DNA from: Embiotoca jacksoni
Taxonomy: Eukaryota > Chordata > Actinopteri > Embiotocidae
Direction: 5' to 3'
Assembly (NCBI GenBank): GCA_022577435.1
Contig: JAKOON010000020.1
Coordinates: 10,321,324-10,385,323, forward strand
Length of the DNA stretch: 64,000 nt
In this document: piece after piece, positions 26,676 through 41,750 of the stretch
Position numbering within the stretch: the first letter of the stretch is position 1
How the letters are laid out: each line of letters starts with the position of its first letter
Translations under genes and position numbers: made by a program
The notes under the pieces: model-generated
Told to the model about the DNA's origin: nothing
The model's input: the letters and a program-made list of their open reading frames with translations, nothing else
Database searches by the model: none

Positions 26676-29600
26676 TATAAGGGTGACAGAAGGACAGAGA
26701 GGGATTGCGGGTGGGGCACAGAAAACAGACAGGTGTATGGGATTGGTAGGTATAGAGATGCATGTCCGGTTTAATCACTGCCAGGAGAGGAACTCCCTCA
26801 CACTGGCTAATGTATAAATGCAGTGACAGACTGGGATCAAAAAACAGCCCTTGCATTTGAAACCGATCGGCCCTATTTTCAAACACAACACCAACACCAA
26901 CCAAATACTAACATATAAAGAGAAACTAGTCAGGCTGACTAGGATAGCAGAAATTTCTTAACACAAAACACACAACAAAACAACACACACTATAATCAAT
27001 ACAGTTACTGACATGTGCTGACAACAACTTAACACAATTGAACAGGATGCTACAATCTGATACGCTCCACTAAAAGCACATTCAGCACAAATCACAGACT
27101 TCACCTCCCAAAGGTCTCACTGGTTCACAGAATGCTATGCTAACTCTATGCATGCTGTGCTCACACACCCGATTAAGACATCACCTAGTACAAAGCCTCA
27201 GCAACAGGGTGAGAGTGTGCAGTGTCTCACTGGGGGTTTCAAGTGGGGACGCCTCTCTTCACTGGTGTTTTGCCGAGTTAGACCCACGATACCTCAGGAA
27301 AGCTCAACAGCTGTCCGGGCATCCCAGAACTACTCCCCTCAATATTCACACCCACCACCCTGCTCTACCTGCTTTACCTCTACAGTAGTAGGACGCCTTG
27401 GAACTTCTGCTCCTGAGGCGATGCTTCGCTGTGGAGAAACTTCTCAGAGGCTCCTTGTGTGCAGGAGAGGGTTCAACAAAAAGTTTGAAGGCTTTTCGTT
27501 TAAACAAGTTGAACTGCCACGCGGCCACTCGGCCGTTTAGTGCCCTGACCGATGATCTGTTGGCCTGCCACGTTTGCTAATGTTGACATTTATTTAATTT
27601 CTGCCTTCACCTTTCAACTTTGCATCAAGAGGATCATGGGAGAAATTCTGTTTATGAAAAGTTATTTGGGCGATAAAAAATGTTTGGGCCTGAATCAGTA
27701 ACTTTTGAATCTAAATCATCAAGGACAAACTAATTATTATTATTTTATTCATTTTGTTTTAATCGACACAATGCTGACTCATTCTGAGAAGCCTAAGTTG
27801 CCCAGAGTTGGGCGGCCCTTCTTGCATTTGCCCAATCCATATGGCCAGATGGTACTGTGTGCATGATTTGAAATTGTTTTTCTGACACCAATTTTGTCTC
27901 ATTTTTGAAAATATTATATATATTATTATATCAAAATGCTTTGGATATTGTAAAAGCATAGGCTATAAAGACTCAACACTTGGTTCTATCACATTTAATT
28001 TACATCAATGTGAATTAATCAAGTAATGCTGGTTGTGTTATGTTGTTGCTAGACCTAATAAAGTGAGTGTATCATTTGTGAAGGGAATCTGTGTGTATTG
28101 AATAGAATATAAAAAGAACAAGCCCGAGCATAAAAGAACACAACAGCAGCAGGAATATTTGCATACATGTCTCTATAGGTCACGAGCTTGCAGCTGATTT
28201 ACATATTTTGAGTTAGAGCAGACAAAGCACACAAGTCAGTCAACCGTTCTCTAGTGCAGACTTTTAATCCTTACATTCCCCACTATCTGACAGACATACT
28301 GTGAAGCAGGAAGGGTGGGATGCGCGTTCAAGAGCAACGATGGTTTTCACGGTCACAGACCGCTGCACAGGACCCTATAAATGTCATTATGCCGGGTGGG
28401 AGGAAGGAACGAAGATAGGGAGCCAAAGGTGGGATCATCCCAGCGATAATGTTTTCCACAGGTTTAAATCAAAGCCCACTATCTCTTACCCCAACAGTGG
28501 TGTCAGAGACAGAGGTTTAACTGCAAAAGTCTGGCACTCAAACCCAACATGCCCTCTCAACATTCTCACAGGAACGTTCCTGTAATTTGGGGATACATAG
28601 ACGTGGGGGGAGGAAGGACTGATGGTGGGGTCGCTTCCCAGCCAGGGCTTTTCAGGAGGAGTAAGGTTCCAAACCATGTTGGTGTTGCACAACCATCTTG
28701 TGGACAGCCTGATCCTGGTTAGTGTTGGTCATAATTACAGCTAACAGCAATCACGCTGAGCATGGAACCTCGGTAAAATAACCCGAACAATTCTGGCTTT
28801 GGAGGAATTGTGGTTTTCCTTTTGGAAACTTCGAGGGTAGATCATGTTTCTATTTGTGGAGATATCTCGTTAGCGAGCAACACAGTGGGCAAGAGGAAAA
28901 TCAAAACTAATATTTCCATGTGATTTATGGCCACCTTGAGTCTGTTTGGCGTGGTCAAGCGGTTTGGGGTTTGTATGCGTGACAACTGTGGAAGTAGTTG
29001 AGACTATCCAGACGATTTAAAGACGCTTTATCAGAGGAAATATGCTTTGAGATCAAAAGTGCTGTTGGACTTTATGATGAATTTTCCAAGTGTGTAGCAT
29101 GCTGTGTGACACTGTGCAGTGACATAGCGGTTGAAATTGGCTGGTAGTGCAACCAAGAAAAAATATCAGCCTGGCTGGTGGCCAAGATTTTCAAGAGGGC
29201 TTCATTCATCCATGTGCTCGTATACATCTGCTGCTATCACTCAGTGTGTCTTTATGTTTATTTATCTACATCTCAGCCTGCCGCTGAGCATTGAACCGCA
29301 GCGATAATAATCAGAGGTGCTAATGGTTACTGATAATACACCCGTTACAGATAGTACACAGTTCTTTTAGCGCTCTACTCTCATACAAAAACAAACACAC
29401 AGGGAAGTGCACACATACACAGAAACACACCCGGTCTGGCAGAGCTAATCCAAACGGCAGGGCTTCTCACTGACTTCCACAGGCGATGCTGGTGTCTGTG
29501 GCCCGCTGCCCCGAGGGCAGCAGCCTATCACTCTGCCCACAGGGTCTGACCGGACCCCCAAGCCCTGAGGGCATATGCTCCTCTCCACCATACCAAGCCA

Positions 29601-31228
29601 TCACCTCGTCTCTGCTGCATTATTGATGAGTTCTTGTGCCCTGCGGAGCTCTCTGACAGCCGCTGCACTACAGATGGATTCCACTCTAACAGTTCGAAGC
29701 GAGACCAAGTTGGATTGGAGTTTGGGAGTTGTAGCAGTGCATGTATGTGCAGATTGGATGTGTCTATGTGTGGGGAGATAGAAACAGAAGAGTCTGAATA
29801 ACAACGCATGAGTGTTTTTTGGCTCCTGCACTCTGCCCAGTAAGACTGTTTAGTGAAACAGTGTGTGGTGTGAAATCACGCTGTGGGTCATGGATTGAAA
29901 ATGTTGATATGCTGTGTCTTTTTCTAACACTACTCATGAGGACTTTTGAGGACTTGGAGAAAACCTCAGTACCATATCAGCAACATATCCAGAGGGAAGG
30001 CTGTAGACTACCGGAGGGATTTCAAAGGAAACAGAGCTTTGTACTTACTCTGCGAAAAGAAAACTGTATTTTTCAGAGTCCAGGTTGTACTTTGGTCTGA
30101 GAACGTGAACTTGTGAATGCACTGCACTATGTGGAACGATGACGAGTAATGGTCTTGTCTGAGAGAAAGTTAGCTCCCAGCCAAAAGAACTGCAACCTTG
30201 GGAGCCTTTAACTGGCACGGATACCATAAACCCTCCTTTTTAAAAGCCATAAATCAACACGAGTAGACTACACTTTTCAAATAAATACCGGACTCAAGAA
30301 AAGAGGGTGGGAGTGGGACATGAGGGGTTGTATTTTGGGCAGTCGAGCGCTGGCAGTGGATTGGAGCTGAGGTGACGTCATGTGTTTAAAAATCACCCAC
30401 ACAGTGGTAGCTGTCCATTAGCCCAATCATTTGACCTTCTTCAGCACTCAAGGTTAAGCTAAATGGGATGTGTGGGTATTCTCAACAGTACTTATAGGTT
30501 ATAAAAGGTAAAATCACCTGCAGACATAAGCATTATATTAGGATTAAGACTTTTTGCTTTGCTCCTGATTTGAGATTTAGTGCAGTTTGGTCCTTTTCAG
30601 GCGACAGGGTCGGAAAACATCAAGATAACACTTCGCTAGAGACTGCTTACATGTCCCCAACCAGTCCATCTTGACTGCTTTTTTGTGTGTGTGTGTGTGT
30701 GTTTGTGTTTGATCAATGGTTTGTGTGTTGGAAGAGTTGGACTTTGTATTTTTTTTTATTTTGCAACCTTACTATATTTAACTAAGTAAAACATTTTCTG
30801 CTGCTTCAGGTTAGATACATTTATTAGATTTTGGATTAAAGATGGCTCAATTCTTTGCACCTGAATTGGGTAGATCAGTAACAAATATCCATAAATACTA
30901 AGTCTTGTTTTTTTGTCTGGATAGTATTGATATATTATCAGACCCCCAAGAGCAAAGAAAAAAAATTCCTCATGGTTGGCAAATCACTCAATTTATACAG
31001 AAGCGTATTTATGCTCCATTAAACTTATAAAACATCACAGTACATCAGCTTTTTTAAATACAGTAATTTAAAGCATCAGTGATGGTGATTCTAAAATTCA
31101 AAGATCAGAATCAGATTTTTTTGGAATGGGTGGGCCATTCTTCACACTCAGAATCCTATTAATCATCTGCAGAGGTACAAGACTTCACAATTTATAAGTT
31201 GAAAAGGATTAAAAGAGAGATATACTAG

Positions 31229-31256
31229 AAAAAAAAAAAAAAAAAAAAAAAAAAAA
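31229..31256. repeat. Poly(A) tract
   Basis: A run of 28 A. Confidence 0.95.
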
Positions 31257-31900
31257 GGAGTCCTAATTACTGTTTTCTAATGAGTTTATTGACCATTACA
31301 AGTCATTTATTGTGTCCTAGTGTTTGATCACCTCTTTATTTCTGACCCTGGCAACCACAGCTTGAAATCTATTACTATGAATATGATATTACCCTTATGC
31401 TCCGTTTGAACCTGTATAACTGTCGGGCTGAGGTAATTCGAAAACTGTTCAGCTGTTGTCTCCACTCCACTTGAAAAAACACCGGAAGAAGAGGAGAAAC
31501 AAAAGAGAGAAAACAAGAGAAAAAAAAAACAGAAGTAGCACAGAGGTTGATAAAGTAACAGGATAAAAATAAATAAAGTAAAACGACAGGAGAGACACTC
31601 ACTGGCATTCAGTCAGGGAGAGATATGGTCAAATAACGACATTGGCCGAGTTTGTGTACTGCAATAGAGAAGCGTCTATAACATGATTTGTAAGGAAGGG
31701 AGAGGATTACTTCTGGGCAACAAGCTGAAGTTTGCATACTGCAGTTAGCTCCAGCCAAGCTCAGCTAATGCTGCCTGTCTGTCTGATTCCCGGTGCTGTT
31801 TGTGGGCAAGGAGCCTGGAGACTGGAGCTGTCAGGGTTCTTGCCTGAGACGCCAGGCGCTCTCCCCTTCTCTCGCCCACCCGCAATTCACCCTCCCCCTC

Positions 31901-31923
31901 CCACCACCACCACCACCACCACC
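31901..31923. repeat. (CCA)n microsatellite
   Basis: Seven to eight CCA units in a C-rich stretch. Confidence 0.9.
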
Positions 31924-34900
31924 CACCTCCATCACCCTGCCGCAGCCTCAACCTCCCCAGCCGGTAGGCCAGCACGGCTCCTCCAACCTCTGTTTTGACA
32001 AGTGCTTTAGACATAATGTCACAGGGAACCCCCGGCCTGCCAAAAATGCTAACTAACCATAACACTAATTAGTCAGCGGGAGAATGGGGTTGGAAATGGT
32101 AGCTTGATGGTGGCGGCCATTGTGGGGGGACTTGGACCCGATCCTGATTGACAGAGGGAAAAGAGACGAAGAAGAGAGGGGAGGGAGTGGAGGTAGATGG
32201 AGGGGCCAGACTGGAATTTCAGGGAGTCCATTTCCCCAAATTCACTGACGGCAAGGTGGAGAACGAGGCTGTCAGACGGTGGGTTGAGTTTCGCATGATC
32301 TGTCCCTAGTGGGTTCTCCGCCCACTTATCTCCAAAGCCATCAGTGTCAGCGGGGTTACGTCTCCCATAACCGTTTAATGGTTTCATCACCCATGTCCCT
32401 AAGACATTTTATAAGACAAATAAAGTCCTTTCTCTTGTTACTTAGAGGTTTCTTTTTTCGTGTGGGTGTTGACGCAGTCGGACCTTTTGGCCAAAACATT
32501 AGAGCTGTCAAAGAAGATGGATACAGTATTAAAATGATTCAATCCTAAGCAATTTTTTGATGAATGACCATTAGTCATGCCAGTTGGATGACGTTTGGTC
32601 TTGCAGATGGTTAAAGTATTATTATTATTAAATGTATATTAAAAAAAAAAAAATTAAAAAAAGGGAAATTATGTGGTATATTCAGATAATTCAGCAAATA
32701 GTTGTACTAAGTTTTTCTGGTCGATAAAACAGGAAGTCAGATTCTCTTTCATGTGCGCAACAATCGATAATTCTGCTCAACTCTTGAATGACTTCAAAAG
32801 AGAAAGCTATTGTTTTTTACTTATGTGAAACATATGAAGAGGAGGCCAGTCATCGCCCTGCAGCTGCTTTCAAAATAGCAAACACATGTTGTCAGCAGAG
32901 TAATGACAGTCATGATTGGCCCCTCACACCCACATGAGGAGGACAGTGGAGCGAGAAACCCTGTCCCTGAATGATGCCTCCAAGCTCTCAAAAATCCATG
33001 TGGTCTACCGAGAGAATTTTCCCCCACAAAAGTCATCTTCATGGGCACACTGAGTTATTTGCTTGGATTGGCTGCATGGCGGCAGTGAGGCAACGGAGAC
33101 AAGAGAGAATACAGTCAATGAACTTTGTAACATTTGTCTCATAATGTGCCAAAAATAAACCAGAGTACATTTTGCATAAAAAATGTCTGCAAAAAAATAT
33201 AGACAGGTCAGTGAATTCCAGCAGCATCTTTAAAGTAAAATACATGACATTCAACTTTTCATAAACTGCAGAAGTAGTCATGCAAATAAGACCAGAGAGA
33301 AGTAGCAGAGATTGTGTGTGGTTTCTTCTAACACTTTACCCATTACAGTCTGACTTAGAGAAAACACGATTGGACTGGGGACGTGATGTGTTCAATGTTT
33401 AAAGCTACAGGAGGTTTGTGCTTGTGGTTTGTTTAAATATCATGCAACCGCTACCGGAGTTTATTGTTAATGGCATTAGTTGGGTTTCCAAAATGAGCCA
33501 CAGCGCCTTCCTGTTACTCATCCAATGGGCTCATCAGTGTCTTTTCCTGACAGTGAAGTTGAATATCAGAACCTTAACATAAACTGTCCCAATCAAAGTT
33601 GTATGCGTGGCGCCTGAGTCACTTGCGAGTGAAGGAGGAACAGCTATATCGTGTTGACTTTGGTGGGAAATTAAAGGAACGCCGCAAGTTGTGCATAAAG
33701 TTGAACTGAATAACAATACATTTAATCTGGGTCATTAATCAAACATGAATACTCCTTATAAATACAATTGCAGGCGCACATTGCATAGCATCACACTTTG
33801 ACGCTCATGTTACTCGTCTTGTGTGAACATATTCATTCTGCTTGTCTGCATACTACGCTTGGGCAAAGCTAGTTTCTTTAGTTAAACAATGCGAATTTTC
33901 ATACTATAAGAAATGTGTAAATAATAAGGGGACCAAATTGTTGTTCACTGGTGCAGAACATTAAATCAGAGAGGTGCTCTTGTTTCAGTTTACCCATTAC
34001 CTCTATCCCCAGGATGGATTCAACAGCATGTGATTTAATAACAACATTCTTGGACAAAGTCAAGGCAGTGGGATTTGGAAATGATGGGCTTTGATAGAAA
34101 GAGTATTTTTAAAAGCAGGGATATGTTTTCTATTACTGGCACCGGGAGCCAGAGAACGAAGTGGACAGTTGAAACACCCATCAACATGCACTTACACCAC
34201 ACCTAACGCGTGTATGAAGAGAAGGATACAGCCTTAGGGAAGTGGTATCGGACACAGACGTCATATCCTTGGGCTGCAGACTAAAACTCTCGACACTATT
34301 CTGTTACATAGCATTTCTAGACATATTAGTTGTGCATTATGTTCATCGAGGCCATTAACTGTGTGGTAAAACATCACTCTGATCCAATGCTATGTGAAGA
34401 AAGTATGATGTGAAATGTCATTATATTGGTGCTCAGTAACTGTGTCTTAATCATTAGAGGTTGTGAGATAAAATTTTGGAGCAGACGTTGAGTTCTCAGA
34501 ATGACAGGCATTGTTACGAGCACCGTTATGCTCAGAAGTGAGACAGAAGTGGGATTTTATTCGAAAGCAATTCAAACGTATCACACTTCTTGTCACTGAC
34601 AAAGGATGAAGAGATTTAAGATAACAGCAGAGTTGGGCAAATACAATAGTTATTGTATACATATCAGTAATATAGTATAAGCCTGGTATGAGTTGGGTGT
34701 AATTTTACTTCTCTGATGTTGCACTTGCTAATTTATATTATTGTACTAAAGGCATGCAAACAAGCTGAAGATATCTGACATTAGTGCTAAATAAAGAAAA
34801 CACTCTTGATTCATTTGACCTTGATTTGTTCTGTGTCTGATGTGACACAATGGCCATACAACTTTTCTACTTTTCCCTCCTCTTTAGCTACCTGCACCCA

Positions 34901-37759
34901 CACAAACTCGCGTACGCTGCCCTGACATTGTACCATAAAGTTTTTTTTACCAAAAGTTGAATCAGTTAAACATATTGTGCTTCTTATTAGTGATACCGCT
35001 GCACATTGATCAAATCTAAATGAACAAATAGATAAAAGGTAGAGACCCTCAATTTGGTGATTGTACACTGAGGAAGACTGCTTGTGTTGGTTCTGATGCT
35101 CATGTTTTTTTTGTGTGCCTGCTGGGGTCAACAAGGTGAAGTTTTGTGGCCTTCCGGGAAATTAGAGCTTATTTTGCATATTGGAATCAATAACAAATAG
35201 TGATTATTAAATGATACATCAGATTTCAGTAGTCGGGTCTTAAATGTTGTGAGTCCCTCTCCGTCCAGGCTTTAAAAAACTAAAGTATGTCTCTTGGGTT
35301 TCGATGCTCCATTAAAGTCACCATGGTGATGCAAGCTGTCAGTTTGCATGACTACTGCAGAGACTGACATCACGACTGCTAATTTGAAGCTACCACAGGT
35401 CAGCGCAGCACTTGTTGTGAGGTCACATCCTCAGATGAGCTCTTCCGGGACATGACAGAAGGCACAGCATCACTTCCTTTAAGCTGAGAAAAAACACAAC
35501 TTGTTGTTTCCTCGGTAATTTGAACCACATGACAATGGAAGGATTAAGCCTTTGGCTAAGGGTCATTCCCAGAGTGCCTTATTAGTGGAAAAGGTTATTA
35601 GCACCACAAAGAAAATCCTGAGTGTCAGCAAAGAAACAAAAATAGCCACTAAGAGTGGAGCAAAGTTACATCACTGGACAGGATTAAAGCATTAGTCTGG
35701 ATTCTTTCTCTCGGATAAAAAGGTACCTCTGAATCCATCGCCTGGTGTGAGTGTGGAACTGTAGGCCCCTTCCCAGGAAACCACATTTAGACTTTCATGT
35801 GTCTGTGAAATCCAAAATAAGAAAGTGAAACAAAAACAAAAACATTTTCCTCTGGTGTCTGAAATTCTGAAAATGTTCGGTTTCACTGTACATTGATGCA
35901 AAATGTTACAATTTTATCATCCTGTTCAGTTCCAGATGTCAGAAAGTCAACTGATTGCGATCGCGTTTTACATTTAGCTCGGTAAACGCACACCGCAGCC
36001 TGTCTAAAAATCAGATCTCAAATTTAACTGATCATTCCTCGGAAAAAAACAAGCTAGTCACAATCATAACTCCACTCTAAGGTGTCAAATCATTCACAAG
36101 TTTGTTGCCATTTGTCCGTATCAGAGAAGTCTAGGAGAGTTCATTGTATCTCTATGATTCACACTTTAGCATTCACATGCAGTGTAGAAACTGAAAATGC
36201 ACTTTAAATGACACCTTGTACACAAGCAAATATTCTGCAACAGATCAGTGGGACTTCACCTTGACTCAGAGTGGACACATCCTGCAGATGTGACATGTGG
36301 AGACGTGACGATACCACACGAGGAAAAAGGCAGTAAAGGTACTTTTTCGTAAACTTTCAGTGATGTCAGTTAGTTGCACCTACAGCAACTATCTGTCTCT
36401 ATGATAACATTTCTACTTATATTTTCCAAAGGATTATGGGAAATGTTGTTCTAAAACTCAAGCATCCCTCAAATCAAAGCAGGATAAAGAATAGTATTAA
36501 CAGATATGACAAAATCCATTATTGTTATCTATGTTGCGCTATCAAAATCACAAATATAGTGGGAAGAACACTTGCATGGATATTCGAAAACACATGCACA
36601 TTGACCCCTGCTGGAATCTAATGAAACCTGTTGGAAAATTAAGCAAATGTACATGTATAAACATTAAAGCAAATACATAAACACACACACACACAAGCAG
36701 CCACACATAAACACACTTCTTATTTCTGTTGCTTGCTTTTGATCCAGCAGGCCAACAGATGCCTCTGTGTCCTTCTCTCAGAAAAGCCAGTTTATACAGC
36801 CTCTGATTTATGAGGCTGCTGCATGCAGTCAAAACAACGCCTCTGACCCCTTTTCCCACAGTTCTCCTCTCCTCTGTCTATCAGCAGACGCCGGGTAGAG
36901 AATCTTTTTTTATAATAAGTGCAATAGCCGTAGGCCGATGTCACAAAGTATGTGCTAAAAATATATTAAGCATATAGGTGCTATAGGTCTATAGGTGCAC
37001 AATTTAATGCATAACACCACACAAACGGGGCTGGAAAGTTTGGATGAGTTTAAGACCATCCATTATGCAATTTATTTATAAGTTACCAGACACAATCGTA
37101 ATGGCTCTGATACTGTAAATTACATCTATCCTGTAAGATAAACCACTGTACAGCAATTTATTTTTGAATTAACTTAAAGACAAATTGGAGGGTAATTGTA
37201 GGATTATGAAACTGATTGTACTGGGAGACTGGAGCTGAGCATAAAAAATAAACATAAAGAACAGTCCTTCTCACAAACAGAAACAGACCTTAAAACAGAT
37301 ACAGATAATAAATGAGGAGAAAAAAACAGACTCGCATTGAAAAGGGGGAAAAGAACAGAGAACATTTTTGGGCTGCAGGAACATGTGTCTAATTCCTCAA
37401 AGGCCCATCTGGTCTTGTAAAACAGAGTTTAATATGTGCAGTAGGTCAAATAAAAAGGTTACAATGGGCAGAAAAATAGGCCAAATAAACAAATTCCAAA
37501 ATGAGCAATCAGGTGAGACATTCGTAATGGAGAAATCAAACCTGGCATTGACAAATTGAAAACTGGCCCCTGTAAACTGTAGGAAATCTGGTATTACATG
37601 AATTATTTGACTATTTACAGAGGGGAGGGGGTACAAAAAAATGTTTCTTTCCTTTTCCTTTCTCTTCCTTTGAAAATGCATCACTTCCTGGTTTTTGACC
37701 AATAGGCATTCACACTAATGGGGATCCAGACTGAGTTCCCAATCACATACTTTTCCTTT

Positions 37760-38120
37760 TTCCTTTTAGTCCGTATTGCAGCTGCCATTACAAAGTATGT
37801 ATAATTGGGACATACTACTTCATCTTAAAAATGCAGCTTGAACATTGATCGTATCGATCACAATCTGTAGCACGAAATTAGACGTAAAAAAGAAGCCACC
37901 AACTCTCTGCAGCTCGGTCGATGTGACATATCTTGCGCTACAGAGGATTGTGTGTCAGAAAAGCCAGAGTAGCATGCTGGCCTGCACACTGCAAAATACC
38001 ACTGGATGTAGTAGGGCATCCTGGTACTTTTGGCATACTACATTTCACATACTATGTACACTAAATCTGTTTCTGGCATACTAAATGGTATGATAGTATA
38101 GGTATTGGAATGCACAGCTA
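37760..38120. repeat. Possible decayed DNA element rich in CATACTA
   Basis: CATACTA-type words recur (near 37811, 38034, 38047 and 38077), with matching TAGTAT-type words. This resembles a short non-autonomous fish element. The edges cannot be fixed from the sequence alone. Confidence 0.25.
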
Positions 38121-39869
38121 TCCTCCTGCTCAACTATAAAGTACAACACAATAAAGGTGTGCAAACCACTGCTAAAGATGATCCTGAAGAAAACCTGTGT
38201 GGGCCACAACATGTTGGTAATTTTAAATACATATTTCCATGTAAAATAAAGGCATTTTAATTTTTCATGAACCCTACGCTGTGCCTGATTGTTTGGAAGG
38301 AAACTTGTATTTTACATTTTGGTCTGAGACCATATTCCACAAGAGCCCTTCACAGTATAGAATTAGCCCAATCTTTCTATATGTGGTTGAATTTAATATT
38401 ACAGAGAAATCATTAGCCAATGGTGATTTGAACAAATTAACATTTCTCTTCAATGGCTTTGATTTTAGAGGGCCTGAGAAGATTTCCGACCAACAAACAC
38501 ATGAAATCACACAAAAAGGATTCTTTTTTTTTGGTATGTTGGGGTGAATAGGTCTGAGTTCTTATGATTAATGCATCTTAAGAAACCTTTTTTACGATAG
38601 TAAAAAACATATTTGTAATGTTTTCTTTTACTTTTGTCTTGTTTAAACAAATCCTCGACCGAAGTCTTGACATCAGTGATCTGTCTCCATGTGTTTTCAT
38701 TTATTGCAAGCAAAAACTCCCAAAACACCCATGAAATATTAAATATTTTTGCTCTGATGGACATTGTTTGTAGTTGAGAAGGTGCTGTGGAGCCAAGGCT
38801 GAATGATCTGGGTTACACTTTGCAGGAGAGCCTCATGGGTGCACAATGTTCTCTGATGCTAGCTGAATAGAAAAGTTAAGCAGGCCAACGACAGACCTCA
38901 GAGGGACGTTGCATCATGTAGATGGGTGTGAAGGGTCATCGGGGGTGATGCTGAGCCCCCTCCCCAGGGATTCACACTTCAGATGTCCACACCTCCCACT
39001 TACTCACTTCTTTCTCTCCTGATCTCTTGCCATCTTTTCCCCACCGGTGGCAAGTTCTTTCCGCCTCTGTCTCCACTGCCATGTACTCTCAGACCATGTA
39101 TCTATAAACACATGCACACGCATATGTCCCTAATTACACGCAGCCAAACATCACACAATCACATCAAGACTCTTATCACAAACACGTGTCCAGGGTGGAA
39201 CGTCCTTAGATCCCCAGAATTAATACTGAAAAGAATCAAAATATTATGTTCTCCATTATGAGTGCTGAAAAACTAATGAACAACAGCAGAAAATGAAAGA
39301 GTCTTAATACTCTTTCCTCAATCTTGCCAACAGCTGGAAAACAAAAATCAACCCCGCGTCACCTCAATTTCTCCCCTCAAAGACTGAAGAGATTTTGCAG
39401 AATTACTGGAAATTACATGTTGAATTAAAGCCCATTTTATCTCAAAACAGAGGGCTTGTGACAGAGACAAAAATATTATGGAGAGCTGGTAAAAGCTCTG
39501 CGTTGGCTTAACTACCCCTGCCACCCTGCATAATCTTACATTACTTTATTGTTTCAGTGAAATAGCGTTTTGTTTTGTTTTTTTTCAGCACTCAGCTTTC
39601 CTCCTAATTTCTCAACTTCTCTTTTAATGGACGGCATTAGTCAAAAGGGAAAGAGATAAACACACGTTTCAGCAAGACATTACAGCTCTTTTGGACTTTG
39701 CTTGGTCTCCAAACTTTTTGGACTCGCTGTTGCTCCTCTATTTTCATATCATGAGCGTTAACTCCAGTTTCTCTGTACCGGATCTCCCAGTGAAGCTCCT
39801 GGGCGACCGTCCAGACTGACAGTCTGTTTGTATATCTACTGTCACTGTCTGCCGTTCAGTGGTGTTGCA

Positions 39870-39872
<3 letters not shown>

Positions 39873-39946
<74 letters not shown>
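39873..39946. repeat. (AC)n microsatellite
   Basis: About 37 AC units. Confidence 0.98.
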
Positions 39947-39947
<1 letters not shown>

Positions 39948-40295
39948 ACCTCCACTTACAGGGAGCCATGTTTACACACAGAGTCATACTACACATGCTG
40001 ACCCACCCACACAGCCACCTGCCGTACCTACACACACACACTATGTTGGAGGTGATGAACTGTGCTTGACTTGTGCACTCTCTTCCAACAAATTGTCCAC
40101 ACCTCATGTTACAGTCAGTTCAGAGTGCACTTAATCACAGAGTGTGTTTACATTAACTCTAATGATACGGTTACAACCTCAATGAAGTGATACTTCAATA
40201 AACATTCAGGTAAACACCTGAAACATGTTTATTGTAGGAACTGTAACTGAATCAAGAGCTGGGATCATTCTACATTATAGTGATCTGGTGGTGTC

Positions 40296-40304
40296 TGCGC
40301 GCAT

Positions 40305-40337
<33 letters not shown>

Positions 40338-40343
40338 CACACG

Positions 40344-40376
<33 letters not shown>
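40296..40376. repeat. Alternating (GC/GCAC/CA)n tract
   Basis: Starts TGCGCGCATGCGCACGCAC, continues as GCAC units and then CA units. The whole 80 bp alternates purine and pyrimidine. Confidence 0.97.
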
Positions 40377-40378
<2 letters not shown>

Positions 40379-41594
40379 TGCCGCATGACGTAGCCCAGAT
40401 GCACAGTGATGTGTTTAATAAAAGAGAGGAATGGCTGGAGGTGGAGGAAAAGTAAAACCTGCTTTTTGCGGTGACAGCAAAGCAGCTGTTACAACACAGC
40501 ACATAACAGAACTCGAACTGAGTCAGTGCAAATTAATCAGAGCAACAAACACCAGCAGAGTTCTTCAGTTTTCTCATTACATTCACTGTATTATTTGCCT
40601 GCAGGCTCGCACATAATCGTAACTTTAGAATGTAACTTTAACTTACTTCCCATGTACATCTGGGTTTTTTGGGCGGAGAGGTGGAAAGCAACTGAGGTAC
40701 ATTTAGTCCAAATACGGCATTTTTGTATAAAATTTGGTTACTTGTACTTTATTATTTTAATTCTGTACAATGAGTGGCAGTCAAAGGGAGGACTTATAAG
40801 TACTGTACTTGGAACTGAAAGTACCAGGGCCTTTTCCTAAACCTACCAATGTTGTTATAAAGGTCCTTGTATCTGTGAGACCCTAGTGAGCTTTGACAAA
40901 ATGGCAGTATTTGATGCCCTAGAATGAGAACGGTTTGACTTCTCCCTCTATGCCACAGGATATCAGTAAAAGAAAAAAAAATTAGCGAGATGTCTCTCTC
41001 CTCCTACACAGTCTTACTAAAACCCCCTGAGACAAGCTGGTTAATGACCTGAAATTCTGCAGGGCACAGGATGATACATCCTTCTTTCACTCGAGAACTT
41101 TCTCTGTCTCTATCACCCTGCTCTTGCCCTTGTTTATAGGAGACGTGTGTCTCCAGCAATCTCACATTTTCCTTGCATTTTGGACACGTTGTCTTTTGGG
41201 TCACTGCTCTTCGCACTCTCTCAAGTTGATTGGGGGGGGAAATGTAATCAGCCTCATCCAGGGTGTAGATTTGTTTTCAGCACTGCTAGCTTCCATTCGG
41301 CTCTTGATACCACTCATCATCCACCCAGTACTAAAGCAGAATAAAGTACTCAACAGCATTCTGTCATTAAACCTGTGGTCTGCAGTGCATATCTGAGTAC
41401 AAGTTTCCAAGTTACTTAACTGAAGAAACAGCTGAGCTATTGTGTCTCCTCACTTCTGTCAACATCCAGCATCTCTGATGGCACATGTGCCCACACAACA
41501 CTGATATCAGGAGGATATTCTGGCATCACTGCAGCATGGTAGGAATTTGAGTCACTGCAGGTCAGCAACAACAATTTTCACCCTCCATGAAAAG

Positions 41595-41750
41595 AATAGT
41601 TCAACATTTTGGGAAATACATTAATTCATTTTCTTGTTAAGAGTTACATATTTCTGATAAAACTCTAAAAATGAAGCTTGAACCAAAAAGCAATTCACTC
41701 GACTCATCATCCAGGCCAGAAGGGAGGGGAAACGGTTAGCCAGGCTTATG
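41595..41750 (+). repeat. Dispersed fish repeat, copy 2 (partial)
   Basis: TTCAACATTTTGGGAAATAC is followed by TTCATTTTCTTGTTAAGAG and ATGAAGCTTG, then GGTTAGCCAGGCT. The order of blocks matches the copy at 19960, with heavy divergence. Confidence 0.45.

Noticed and set aside
27148..27540. 130-residue plus-strand open frame
   Set aside because: Overlapping frames of similar length and no recognisable domain.
31229..31256. Poly(A) tract as the tail of a retrogene or SINE
   Set aside because: No retroelement body, promoter boxes or target duplication could be found beside it.
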